Shown piece by piece: positions 24,708 to 33,155 of a stretch of 64,000 bases of DNA. Position numbers and translations under genes: made by a program. The notes below the pieces were generated by a model. That model was not told the DNA's origin and searched no databases. It saw nothing but the letters and a program-made list of their open reading frames with translations. Position 1 is the stretch's first letter. Each line of letters opens with the position of its first letter. This DNA is from Caulobacter segnis (GTDB taxonomy: Bacteria; Pseudomonadota; Alphaproteobacteria; Caulobacterales; Caulobacteraceae). The stretch spans positions 2,542,001 to 2,606,000 of the forward strand of contig NZ_CP096040.1 of NCBI RefSeq assembly GCF_023935105.1, read 5' to 3'.

Positions 24708-25870
24708 GCGCTTCCGAAGCCGTCGCGGACGCCGCGCCCGCTATCGTGACCTCGCCGCCAAGGCAGGCCACCGCCGTTGGCCAGGCGGTCGGCGTGGTGG
24801 CGCTGCTGATCGCCGGGTTGCAGCCGGTGATCCTGGGCGCGATGGAACGGGAAGGGCGGCTCAGCACCGCTCAGATCGGCCTGGCCGCGACGGTCGAGCT
24901 GATGGCCCTAGGCGTGGCCTGCGGCGTCGCGGCGGCGGTGCTCAAGCCCACCCGCATCCGGCTGAAGATCGGCCTGGCCTGCCTGCTGCACGCGGCGGCC
25001 ATGCTGGCCACCACCCTGACCACCGGCGTTGGCGTTATCGTCACCCGCGCCGCCGCCGGGGCCTGCGCTGGCGTGATGCTGTGGTTGGCGATCGGCGTCA
25101 TCGCGCGGTCGTCGCGGCCGGAGCGGACCTCCGGCGTCTTTGTCACCGTCCAGACCTTCGCCCAGTTGGTGCTGGCCGCCATATTGCCCGCCACCGTGAT
25201 GGAGCCTTGGGGCGTCAATGGCGCCCTGGTGACCTTGGCGGTGGTCTCCGTGCTGGTCGCCCTGGCCGCCCTGGCGGGCCCGGACAGCCTGGCGCCGTTG
25301 CCCAAGTCCGAGGACGGGGGGAGGCTGGATCGCCGGTCCCTCGGTGGGCTGGCGGCGGTGTTCCTGTGGATGGCCTTCATCGTCGCCCTATGGGTCTACC
25401 TCGAGCCCTTGTCCGCCCAGGCGGGTCTGTCGCCGCGTGAAGCGGGGCTGGCGATCGCGCTCGCACTGGGCCTGCAGGTCCTGGGCGGCGCGGCGGCCAC
25501 CTTCGTCGGGGATCGCGTGCCGCCAACGCGGATGCTGCTTGGCGTCGGGGCGATGAACACCCTGATCCTGGCGACACTGTGGAGCGGTCCGGGACGTGGC
25601 TTGTTCATCGCCTGTGTCGCGGCGTTCGGCTTCCTGTGGCTGTTCGCCTTGCCGTTCCAGACCTTGCTGCTGATCCGCATCGACCCCACTCGCCGTGCGT
25701 CGATGCAATTGGGGGCGGCCCAACTTCTGGGCAGCAGCGCGGGACCTCTGGCGGCGTCTCTGGTCGTGGGGGAGGGGCCTGTACGGCGCGCCCTGGCCTT
25801 GTCCGGCGTCTGTCTGGCGGTGTCCCTAGCGCTGATCAGCCTGCTCGGGATGCGCCGCCAGACGTCGTGA
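24704..25870 (+). CDS. MFS-type inner-membrane transporter
   Basis: A 388-residue, very hydrophobic protein with about 12 predicted membrane segments and the two-halves layout of MFS carriers; no subfamily motif is clear to me. It overlaps the aldolase gene by ATGA, so it belongs to the kinase-aldolase operon and presumably imports that pathway's substrate from the periplasm. Its end overlaps the convergent TetR gene by 35 nt. Export of a product is the alternative role. Confidence 0.78.
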   Translation: MSASEAVADAAPAIVTSPPRQATAVGQAVGVVALLIAGLQPVILGAMEREGRLSTAQIGLAATVELMALGVACGVAAAVLKPTRIRLKIGLACLLHAAAMLATTLTTGVGVIVTRAAAGACAGVMLWLAIGVIARSSRPERTSGVFVTVQTFAQLVLAAILPATVMEPWGVNGALVTLAVVSVLVALAALAGPDSLAPLPKSEDGGRLDRRSLGGLAAVFLWMAFIVALWVYLEPLSAQAGLSPREAGLAIALALGLQVLGGAAATFVGDRVPPTRMLLGVGAMNTLILATLWSGPGRGLFIACVAAFGFLWLFALPFQTLLLIRIDPTRRASMQLGAAQLLGSSAGPLAASLVVGEGPVRRALALSGVCLAVSLALISLLGMRRQTS

Positions 25871-26546
25871 GGTGCTGGTAGTACAGGGCCACCATCCAGC
25901 AGATCTCCTCGTTGATCTGGTCCTCGTCCTGGCCGGGTTCCTCCAGGACCATTTCGGTGGCGGCGTACATCATCTGGGTCGTCAGGCGGGTGGCCGTGCG
26001 CAGGCGGTCCTCGGCGACGCCGGGATTGGCCGTCTTCAGCATGTCGAACAGCGTCTGGGCGACCATGTCGCGCGAGGTCGTCTGGACCTCCTGCAACACC
26101 GGTAGAGCCCTGAGCGCGCGCAGGATCCAATCGCCGCCGGGAAATTCGCGGGTGATGGCGTTGATCCGCTTCTGCAGGTCGCGGTTCTTGGCCACCGACT
26201 CCTCGATCGAGGCCGCGTTCGTGCCGCCGGCTTCCAGCCAGGCCAGCACGGCCTTGTCCTGGGCTTCCATCAGGCGTTGCGCCAGCTCCTTCAGCAGAGC
26301 GTACTTGTTGGGAAAGTAGCGATAGAGCGCCGGCGGCGTCAGGCCGGCGCGTTCGCAGACCAGGTTGGTCGTCAGGCGCTCGAAGCCGACCTCGGCCAAC
26401 AGCTCGCCGGCGGTGGTCAGGATGATCTCGAACGTGTCCTTGCCGCGCCGTCGCGAGGGACGCGACTTGGTGTCGAGCGAAGGCGCTCCGGTCTTGGCGA
26501 CAGGGGTCTTGGCGGTAGTCGTCTTGGCGGCTGTGCGTCTTGCCAT
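25836..26546 (-). CDS. TetR-family transcriptional regulator
   Basis: A 236-residue regulator beginning at ATG 26546 with AGGA upstream on its strand. An unusual Ala/Thr/Lys-rich leader (residues 1-35, repeats of 'AKT') precedes the TetR helix-turn-helix 'ILTTAGELLAEVGFERLTTN' and 'CERAGLTPPALYRYFPNKYA'. The helical ligand-binding part follows. It lies between the kinase-aldolase-carrier operon and the receptor gene, both of which carry the GATAGTTTT dyad, so it is the obvious candidate to bind that site (inference). The basic leader may add non-specific DNA contacts. Confidence 0.87.
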   Translation of the reverse strand: MARRTAAKTTTAKTPVAKTGAPSLDTKSRPSRRRGKDTFEIILTTAGELLAEVGFERLTTNLVCERAGLTPPALYRYFPNKYALLKELAQRLMEAQDKAVLAWLEAGGTNAASIEESVAKNRDLQKRINAITREFPGGDWILRALRALPVLQEVQTTSRDMVAQTLFDMLKTANPGVAEDRLRTATRLTTQMMYAATEMVLEEPGQDEDQINEEICWMVALYYQHLTTSGGASRAG

Positions 26547-26620
26547 GGGGTCCTGATAACAAGATTGCCCGCGCCGGACGAGGCGGCAAACCCCGTACGG
26601 GTCCGCCGCCGCTTTGCCCG

Positions 26621-28879
26621 CTAGTAGTGATAGCGCAGGAAGACACCCAGGCTGCGCGGGCGGTTCATGCTGAGCAGGTCCTCGCCCAGGCTGTCGATAT
26701 TGGAGATCGACACGACATAGGTCTTGTCGAACAGGTTGCGGGCGAAGGCTCCGGCCTCGATCTTCTGGTCGGGCGAACGCCAGCTGACCTGGGCGCCGGC
26801 GATCCACACCGAGTCCTGCGACAGGCGCTCGGCGTTGGAATTGTCAAAATAGACCTTGGACGAGTAGTTGGCGTCGATATTGGCCACGATCGACGACCCA
26901 TTTGCCAGCGGCGCCACATAGGTCGCCGCCGTGTTGAACGTCACCTTCGGTGACTGGGGCAGTCGGTTGCCGGTGAAGTCCTGGCCTTCGCTGAAATACT
27001 CGCCGAACTTGGCGTGCAGCAGCGAGACGCCCGCCGTCAGGGTCAGCGGCTGAATGGGTCGCGCGGTGATCTCGGCCTCGCCGCCGTAGACCTTGGAATT
27101 GGCGGCGTTATCCAGCACCAGCACGGTCAGGCCGTTACGCAGCGCCTGGGCGAAGACCTGCTGGTTTTTGTAGTCGTAGTAGAAGCCCGACACGTTCAGG
27201 CGCACCCGGTGGTCCAGGAATTCGGACTTCAGGCCGACTTCGTAAGCGTCCAGGGTCTCGTTGTCGTAGGGCTCGACCTCCTCGGGCGTCGTGGCCAGGC
27301 CGCCGAAGAAGCCGCCGCTCTTATAGCCTCGGTTGTAGGTGGCGTAGACGTTGGTGTCGTCATTCACCGCGTAGCGCAGGCCCAGACGCCCTGACCAGGC
27401 CGAGAACGTCTTCTTCTGGTCCGAGGTCAGAAGGACGATCAGCCCGTCCTCGATCTGGCTCTTGTAGTTCATGTGCTTGTCGTCGGCCGACCAGCGCAGG
27501 CCGACCGTGCCGGTCAGCTTGTCGGTGATCTTGTAGTCGGCCTGGCCGAAGACGGCGTAGCCCTTGGTCTTCTGGGTGTAGGGCCAGCCGAACACCGCCA
27601 CGCTGTTTTCGGGGCTGAGGCCGGTGGGATTATCGGGCGTGACGAACAGCGGACGCAGGTCGCGCAGGGTGTCCTGGCGGGTGTTGTCCTGGACGGTTTC
27701 GTCCATGAAGTAGCCGCCGATCACCCAGTTCAGGCGGCCCGACGGCGTGTCGGACTGCAGGCGCAGCTCCTGGGTGAACTGATGCTGGCGGGAGCGATAG
27801 TTGATCTCCAGCATCTGGGCCGGGCTAGCGTCGGTGTTCTCCATGTCGTTGCGGTGGGCCCATTGCCACGCCGTGACCGAGACAAGCTGCATGCCCTTGA
27901 AGGTCCAGGTCGCCTGATTGGAGGCGCCGAACAGGTCGACCTTGTCCTTGCCTTCCAGATTGGCGTCGATGGCGCGACTGTTGTTGTCGGTGTCGGCGTA
28001 GCCCAGGAGGTCCGCGCAGGCTCCGCTGGCATAGGCGTTGGGCGCGCACAGGCCGTTCGGACCGGTCGCGGCGGCCGTCGACGGGAAGAGGGCGCGATGC
28101 TGCGGGGCGATGGCGTCGCCGCGGTTCACGTAGCGATTGACCTGGGTGAGCATCTCGAAATTGTCGGTCGGCGTGAACAGCAGCGACAGACGGCCGGCCC
28201 AGTGGTCGGCGGCGTTGACGTTGTTGCCGGTCGTCCGGTTGTAGGTGTAGCCGTCGTCCTTGACCCATTGGCCGGCCGCCCGGAAGGCGAGTTTGTCAGC
28301 GATGATCGGCCCGCCGACGGCGGCTTCCGCAGTGACCGCGTTGAACGTCGCGTATTCCAGAGCGGCGTCGGCGGTATAGGTCTGGGTCGGCCGCTTGGTG
28401 GTGATGTTGATCGCGCCGCCGTTGGTGTTGCGGCCGTAGAGCGTGCCTTGCGGGCCGCGCAGCACCTCGACCTGGCCCAGGTCGAAGAAGCCGGCCATCT
28501 GGGCCAGGGGCGAGCCGATATAGACGCCGTCGACATAGACGCCGACGCCGCTGGAGGCGTTGGGGTTGAAATCGCTGAGGCCCACGCCGCGGATATAGAT
28601 CTTGGGATTGGCGGCCGCGTCATTGGCGCTGATCCGCATGCCCGGCGCCAGGTTGTTCAGGGCCAGGACGTTGTCGACGCCCCGCGCGGCCAAGGCGTCG
28701 GCGGTCAGGGCGGTCACCGAGACCGGCACATCCTGCAGGTTCTCCGCGCGCTTCTGGGCGGTGACGACGATTTCGGCGATCGCCGTGTCGTCCGACGCCG
28801 GCGTGGACGCCGTCTGGGCCGTCGCGACGCCGGACGACAACGCCAACGCGGCGCACCCCAAGAACAGAACCGCCTTCAT
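26621..28879 (-). CDS. TonB-dependent outer-membrane receptor
   Basis: A 752-residue receptor. ATG 28879 follows GAGGGAG on its strand and opens a signal peptide (residues 1-21, ending GVATA). 'AEIVVTAQKRAENLQDVPVS' (35-54) is the classic start of a large Caulobacter/sphingomonad receptor class; plug motifs include 'FFDLGQVEVLRGPQGTLYGR' and 'NTNGGAINITTKRP'. It ends in 'LGVFLRYHY'. The promoter region shares a 22-nt operator with the aminotransferase/kinase promoter, so it should take up that pathway's substrate. A PepSY membrane gene lies upstream on the same strand, after a 171-nt gap. Confidence 0.92.
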   Translation of the reverse strand: MKAVLFLGCAALALSSGVATAQTASTPASDDTAIAEIVVTAQKRAENLQDVPVSVTALTADALAARGVDNVLALNNLAPGMRISANDAAANPKIYIRGVGLSDFNPNASSGVGVYVDGVYIGSPLAQMAGFFDLGQVEVLRGPQGTLYGRNTNGGAINITTKRPTQTYTADAALEYATFNAVTAEAAVGGPIIADKLAFRAAGQWVKDDGYTYNRTTGNNVNAADHWAGRLSLLFTPTDNFEMLTQVNRYVNRGDAIAPQHRALFPSTAAATGPNGLCAPNAYASGACADLLGYADTDNNSRAIDANLEGKDKVDLFGASNQATWTFKGMQLVSVTAWQWAHRNDMENTDASPAQMLEINYRSRQHQFTQELRLQSDTPSGRLNWVIGGYFMDETVQDNTRQDTLRDLRPLFVTPDNPTGLSPENSVAVFGWPYTQKTKGYAVFGQADYKITDKLTGTVGLRWSADDKHMNYKSQIEDGLIVLLTSDQKKTFSAWSGRLGLRYAVNDDTNVYATYNRGYKSGGFFGGLATTPEEVEPYDNETLDAYEVGLKSEFLDHRVRLNVSGFYYDYKNQQVFAQALRNGLTVLVLDNAANSKVYGGEAEITARPIQPLTLTAGVSLLHAKFGEYFSEGQDFTGNRLPQSPKVTFNTAATYVAPLANGSSIVANIDANYSSKVYFDNSNAERLSQDSVWIAGAQVSWRSPDQKIEAGAFARNLFDKTYVVSISNIDSLGEDLLSMNRPRSLGVFLRYHY

Positions 28880-28926
28880 CTCACGCTCCCTCAAATCCAG
28901 CACTTCGACCGGTTGGTCAGCATTAC

Positions 28927-28942
28927 GATAATAAAAACTATC
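28927..28942. promoter_or_regulatory. Operator candidate GATAGTTTTTATTATC (minus strand), copy 2
   Basis: Read on the minus strand this is GATAGTTTTTATTATC followed by GTAATGCTGA, matching the site at 23050 at 19 of 22 positions and lying at the same 48-nt distance from the receptor ATG as the first copy lies from the kinase ATG. Confidence 0.7.
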
Positions 28943-29050
28943 TCAATGCAAGGGGCGCGAGCGCAAGCGGTCGGCGGGAGACTGGGGAGGCGGCGCGAGG
29001 GGCGCCCGCTTTGAAGGCGGATGTGGCGCGAAAGCGGACTTGAGGCGGCG

Positions 29051-29239
29051 CTATCGTCGCCGGGTCGCGAGCGCCCAGAGCGTCGCGGCCACCGAGGACG
29101 CCAGGGCGAGCTCGCCGACCACATCCCAGGCGCCGTCGCCCAACAGGGCGGCGACCAGACCGAACAGGCTGAGCGCGGCGATCAGGATCGGCGCGCGAAA
29201 GACCTGCCAGAGCGTGAATTGCTGGACGGGCTTCTTCAT
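29051..29239 (-). CDS. Small two-helix inner-membrane protein
   Basis: A 62-residue protein, not recognised as a named family. It starts at ATG 29239, overlapping the stop of the PepSY gene by ATGA. Residues about 16-34 ('APILIAALSLFGLVAALLG') and 41-57 ('VGELALASSVAATLWAL') are hydrophobic helices, and it ends in three arginines, as expected for a cytoplasmic tail. Small membrane partners of this kind often follow PepSY-type proteins in TonB-receptor loci; a supporting subunit role is likely but unproven. Confidence 0.7.
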   Translation of the reverse strand: MKKPVQQFTLWQVFRAPILIAALSLFGLVAALLGDGAWDVVGELALASSVAATLWALATRRR

Positions 29240-30324
29240 CGCGTAGGCCTGCGCTTGGCCAGCCACAGATAGAGGCCCGATCCCAGGACGACGATCGTGG
29301 CCAGGTCGAGCAGCCCCCACAGGATCTTCAGCGCCAGGCCGCCGTAGTCGCCGAAGTGCAGCGGTTGCGACAGGGACAGGACCTTCACGTACCAGGACGT
29401 CGGCGCGACGGCGGCCAGCTGGCCGGTGCGGGCGTCGATCAGGGCCGGAGTCGTCAGGTGCGCGGTCAGTGGCGTGTCGCCGTGGAAGAACACCGCGTAG
29501 TGATGGTCGGTCGAATAGGTCGAGCCGGGGAAGGCCACGAACTGCAGCTGCATGCCGGGCAGGGCGACCTTGGCGCGATCGACTGCGGCCTGCAGGGAGC
29601 TGCGATGGGCGGCGGGCGCGGGCGTGTCGTAGGCGCGCGTCAGCTCCTTCAGCGCCGTGTCCTTCCAATAGGCCAGGATCGGCGTGGCCAGGGTGTTGAC
29701 GACGCCGGTGGTCCCGACCACCAGCAGCCAGGCCAGGGTCACCGCGCCCAGCAGGTTGTGGTAGTCCAGCCAGCGTGTGCGGGCCTGCTTGCTGGCCCGC
29801 ACCGTTCCGAACGGCAAGCGACGCATGAACGGCGCGTAGAGCACCACGCCCGAGACCAGGGCGGTGATCAGCAGCAGGCCCATCGCGCCCAGGAACAGCA
29901 TGCCGGGCAAGCCCAGGAACATGTCGGTGTGCAGCTTGAGCAGGAACTCCATCGCCGGATGGCCGGCGACGGACGGGGCGGGGTCACCGCTGGTCTGATC
30001 AATCGGCTGGAAACTGTAGGCCCCCGCCTTGCCACCGGATTTCACGCTGGTGACGTTCACCACCGGCCGGTCCTCGTCGAAGCTCATGAAGGCCGCGACC
30101 TCGCCTGGCTTTCGCGCGAGCGCCACCGACAGCACCTGGTCGAGGTTCAGCTTCGGACCATTCGGATGGGCCGGCGCCCAGGCCTGGCGCATCGCCACCT
30201 GCTCGATCTCGTGGGTGAACACCAAGGGCAGGCCCGTGACGCAAAGCATCAGCAGGAAGGCGGTCGAGATCAGGCTCGACCATTTGTGGACCCATGACCA
30301 GGCGCGGAGCGTCGAGGCCTTCAT
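29236..30324 (-). CDS. PepSY-associated transmembrane protein
   Basis: A 362-residue inner-membrane protein of the PepSY_TM family. It has an N-terminal helix (about 16-36), a periplasmic domain, paired helices near 130-160 and 195-215, a second periplasmic domain and a last helix near 335-355. Conserved features include 'WSWVHKWSSLISTAFLLML', 'KLHTDMFLGLPG', 'WLDYHNLLGAVTLAWLLVVG' and the C-terminal 'PLHFGDYGGLALKILWGLLD'. The family is linked to siderophore/iron uptake and heme-like reduction; histidines in these helices are heme- or metal-ligand candidates. It precedes a TonB receptor here, suggesting a helper in ligand release or iron reduction. Confidence 0.87.
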   Translation of the reverse strand: MKASTLRAWSWVHKWSSLISTAFLLMLCVTGLPLVFTHEIEQVAMRQAWAPAHPNGPKLNLDQVLSVALARKPGEVAAFMSFDEDRPVVNVTSVKSGGKAGAYSFQPIDQTSGDPAPSVAGHPAMEFLLKLHTDMFLGLPGMLFLGAMGLLLITALVSGVVLYAPFMRRLPFGTVRASKQARTRWLDYHNLLGAVTLAWLLVVGTTGVVNTLATPILAYWKDTALKELTRAYDTPAPAAHRSSLQAAVDRAKVALPGMQLQFVAFPGSTYSTDHHYAVFFHGDTPLTAHLTTPALIDARTGQLAAVAPTSWYVKVLSLSQPLHFGDYGGLALKILWGLLDLATIVVLGSGLYLWLAKRRPTR

Positions 30325-30595
30325 GCGATGGACGCGCTGACGCGGGAGGTAGCGGCGGAACGCAAGAACGCGGAGCGGTGCGACATCATCAACCTGGATC
30401 CGGACACCGTTGCGGTACCGCCAGAGGCTTGAAGTGGCAATGGGCCACCCCTGCGGTTCCGTGGGGACCAGCTGGAGGCCCGATCGCTATTACGATTGCT
30501 CGCAGGGCGCGCGGGTCCGCTCCATTTCCATCCTGGTCCGGCCGAGATCGAAAGGCGGCAGTCCGCCGAAGATGTGCATCACCTCCGGCGAGCGC
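30325..30595. other. 271-nt divergent/terminal gap without a supported gene
   Basis: The space between the PepSY gene start and the end of the receiver-kinase gene. It contains a 34-codon open frame (30328-30432) that I do not accept as a gene, and no terminator with a T-run that I can see. Confidence 0.4.
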
Positions 30596-31750
30596 CTAGG
30601 CGAGGTCCCCGTCGGCAATGGCCGGGATGCGGACGGTGAAGGTGCTGCCCATGTTCTCGCCCGCGCTCTCGACGGAGATCGCGCCGCCGTGCAGGGCGAC
30701 CAACTGCTTGACCAGCGCCAGCCCGATGCCGAGACCGCCCTGGGCCTTGGCCAGGTGATCCTCGACCTGGGCGAAGATCTCGAAGATCCGCGATTGCATC
30801 TCCGGCGGGATGCCGATTCCGGTATCGGTCACCTTGATCTCGGCGACGCCGTCGCGCGCTTGCGCGGACAGAGTGACCACGCCACCCGACGGCGTGTACT
30901 TGGCGGCGTTGTTGAGCAGGTTGGAGACCACCTGGGCCAGGCGTGTATGGTCCGCGTCCAGCCAGATGGCCTGACCGGGCGGCTCGAACACGAACCGGTG
31001 GCCCGCCGCGTCCAGGTTATGCTGGCTGGCCTCGATCGCTGAGCGCAAGATCTCGCGCAGTTCGATCCGTTCCCGCTTCAGCGAGATCTTGCCCTGGCTG
31101 ACCCGCGAGACGTCCAACAGATCGTCGACCAGATGCGACAGGTGGGTCAGCATGCGATCCATGCGCACGCGGATGTCCTGGCTGCGCTCGGGCGAGATGT
31201 CCTTGTTCAGCAGGTGCAGGCCGCCGCTGAGGGCGGCGACGGGATTGCGCAGCTCGTGCGCCAGCACCGCCAGGAAGCTGTCCTTGTGCCGATCCGCTCG
31301 CCTCAGCGCCTGGGCCGCGGCCTCCAGCTCGTCACGCTGGGCCTGGATCTGCAGGCGTTGGCGGTGAAGATCGAAGAAGACGTTAGCCTTGCTGCGCAGA
31401 GCTGTCGGCTCGATAGGCTTCTGGATGAAGTCGACGGCGCCGGCCTCGTAGCCGCGGAAGCGACGTTGCAGGTCGGCGCTGCCGGCCGTGACGAAGATGA
31501 TCGGGATGTGGCGCGCGCGCTCGCTGCCGCGCATGAACTCGGCCAGCTCGAAGCCGTCCATGCCGGGCATCTGCACGTCCAGCAGCGCCAGGGCGACCTC
31601 GTGCGCCAGCAGCAGCTCCAGCGCCTCCTCGCCCGAGCGCGCCTTCAGGCAGGTCAGGCCTTCGCGCTGGAGCAGGGCTTCCAGCGCCAGGAGGTTTTCT
31701 TCCAGGTCGTCGACCAGGAGGAAGTTGATCGGCTTATCGGCCATCGTCAT
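30596..31750 (-). CDS. Response-regulator/histidine-kinase hybrid (REC-HisKA-HATPase)
   Basis: A 384-residue soluble protein with the receiver first: phospho-acceptor Asp58 in LLDVQMPGMDG and Lys111 in FIQKPIEP, then a short coiled coil (about 120-155), HisKA with His165 in LAVLAHELRNP, and a HATPase domain with N-box 'QVVSNLLNNAAKYTPSGG' and G-box 'DTGIGIPPEMQSRIF'/'GGLGIGLALVKQL'. Such receiver-first kinases take phosphate or signal from an upstream kinase and pass it on. Start ATG 31750 overlaps the CheB stop by ATGA. It is the last gene of the four-gene signalling operon. Confidence 0.9.
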   Translation of the reverse strand: MTMADKPINFLLVDDLEENLLALEALLQREGLTCLKARSGEEALELLLAHEVALALLDVQMPGMDGFELAEFMRGSERARHIPIIFVTAGSADLQRRFRGYEAGAVDFIQKPIEPTALRSKANVFFDLHRQRLQIQAQRDELEAAAQALRRADRHKDSFLAVLAHELRNPVAALSGGLHLLNKDISPERSQDIRVRMDRMLTHLSHLVDDLLDVSRVSQGKISLKRERIELREILRSAIEASQHNLDAAGHRFVFEPPGQAIWLDADHTRLAQVVSNLLNNAAKYTPSGGVVTLSAQARDGVAEIKVTDTGIGIPPEMQSRIFEIFAQVEDHLAKAQGGLGIGLALVKQLVALHGGAISVESAGENMGSTFTVRIPAIADGDLA

Positions 31751-32322
31751 GCGGGCCCCAGACTCGACAGGTACGATGCGATCGCATCGATATTCATGAT
31801 GGTTGCGGTTGGGCAGGCCTCGAGGGCCGCCAGAGGCATGGCGGCGGCGTAGGCCCCGGTCGGATCTTCCACGATCGCGACGCCGCCGGCGTCGCGAATG
31901 GCTTTCAGTCCCGCCGCGCCGTCGTGATTGGCGCCGGTGAGGATGACGCCCAGCAATTCCGGGCCATAGGCGTCCGCCGCGCTCTGGAACAACACGTCGA
32001 TCGAGGGGCGCGAATAGTTCACCAGCTCGTCCGTGGACAGCGCCAGCGTGCGGTCCGTCTCGACCAGCAGGTGATAGTCCGACGGCGCGAGATAGATCGC
32101 GCCGCCTTCGATCGGCTCCTTGTCCTCGGCCTCCTTGACCAGCACCTTGCACTTGGACTGCAGCAGCGGCGCCAGCGCGTTGTCGCGATCCGGCGGCACG
32201 TGCACGACCACCAGGACGGGCAGGGGAAAGCGCGCCGGCAGCTTGGGCAGTATGGCCAGCAGCGCCTGGACAGCGCCGGCCGACGCACCGATCGCGACGG
32301 CCTTGACGGGCGTCTCGGTCAT
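31747..32322 (-). CDS. CheB-type methylesterase domain protein lacking a receiver
   Basis: A 191-residue protein made only of the CheB catalytic domain. The triad is visible as Ser14 (AIGASAGAVQ), His41 (VVVHVPPDRD) and Asp134 (ILTGANHDGAAGL). Classical CheB (about 350 residues) has an N-terminal receiver that inhibits this domain; it is absent, so activity must be controlled otherwise, for instance by binding the kinases in this operon. No chemoreceptor, CheA or CheW gene is in the window. Overlaps CheR (ATGA) and the receiver-kinase gene (ATGA). Confidence 0.9.
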   Translation of the reverse strand: MTETPVKAVAIGASAGAVQALLAILPKLPARFPLPVLVVVHVPPDRDNALAPLLQSKCKVLVKEAEDKEPIEGGAIYLAPSDYHLLVETDRTLALSTDELVNYSRPSIDVLFQSAADAYGPELLGVILTGANHDGAAGLKAIRDAGGVAIVEDPTGAYAAAMPLAALEACPTATIMNIDAIASYLSSLGPA

Positions 32323-33155
32323 CGTTCGCGCCTCTGGTAGATCTTCTCGCCCGCCACGAACTCGGAGAAGGCCGGGGCGTGCGCGGAGAAGCGCAGGCTC
32401 TCTTTCGAGCCGAGGCCAAGGAAGCCGTTGCGGGTCAGGGACTCGCGGAACAGCCCGACGGCGCGGTCCTGCAGCGGACGATCGAAATAGATCATCACGT
32501 TGCGGCACGAGATCAGGTGCATCTCGGCGAAGACGGCGTCGGTGACCAGGCTGTGGTCGGAAAACACGGCCCGGCTGCGCAGGCTCTTGTCGAAGGCCGC
32601 GCGGCCATAGGCGGCGGTGTAGTAGTCCGAGAGCGATGACTTTCCGCCCGACTTGCGGTGGTTCTCGGTGAACTTGCGGATGCGGTCCAGCGGGAAGACG
32701 CCGGCCTCGGCGGCGGCCAGGGCCTCGGGATTGATGTCGGTCGCGTAGAAGATCGTCCGGTCGTAGAGGCCTTCCTCCTTGAAAAGGATGGCCAGCGAAT
32801 AGACCTCCTCGCCGGCGCTGCATCCGGCGATCCAGACCTTCAGCGACGGATAGGTCCGAAGATGCGGCAGCACCTTCTCGCGCAGCGCCTTGAAGTAGGA
32901 CGGGTCGCGGAACATGTCGCTGACCTGCACCGTCAGGAAGTCCAGCAGGCGCGGCAGCATCGCCGGGTCGTGCAGCACCCGGTCCTGGATCGCCGAGATG
33001 GTCGGGAAGCCGAGCTGGCTGCGCGCGTGGATCATGCGGCGCTTGATCGACGCGCGGGCATAGTGGCGGAAGTCATAGTGATAGCGCTGGTACAGAGCTT
33101 CCAGCAGAAGCTCGATCTCCAGGTCCTCGGTCGTGGCGGTCACGGTATCGTTCAC
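32319..33155 (-). CDS. CheR-type protein-glutamate methyltransferase
   Basis: A 278-residue CheR. GTG 33155 is chosen because it overlaps the previous gene's TGA (GTGA), matching the coupling seen in the rest of the operon. The N-terminal helical domain has 'YHYDFRHYARASIKRRM'; the SAM-binding domain has 'VWIAGCSAGEEVYSLAILF', 'YATDINPEALAAAEAG' and 'LISCRNVMIYFD'. It methylates glutamates on a target protein; with no chemoreceptor here the target may be the CHASE3 kinase, whose coiled coil is Glu/Gln rich (inference). Confidence 0.9.
   Translation of the reverse strand: MNDTVTATTEDLEIELLLEALYQRYHYDFRHYARASIKRRMIHARSQLGFPTISAIQDRVLHDPAMLPRLLDFLTVQVSDMFRDPSYFKALREKVLPHLRTYPSLKVWIAGCSAGEEVYSLAILFKEEGLYDRTIFYATDINPEALAAAEAGVFPLDRIRKFTENHRKSGGKSSLSDYYTAAYGRAAFDKSLRSRAVFSDHSLVTDAVFAEMHLISCRNVMIYFDRPLQDRAVGLFRESLTRNGFLGLGSKESLRFSAHAPAFSEFVAGEKIYQRRER

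Noticed and set aside
30328..30432. A 34-codon open frame (MDALTREVAAERKN...) divergent from the PepSY gene
   Set aside because: No ribosome-binding site, it overlaps nothing useful, has no recognisable domain, and a frame of this length is expected by chance in high-GC DNA.
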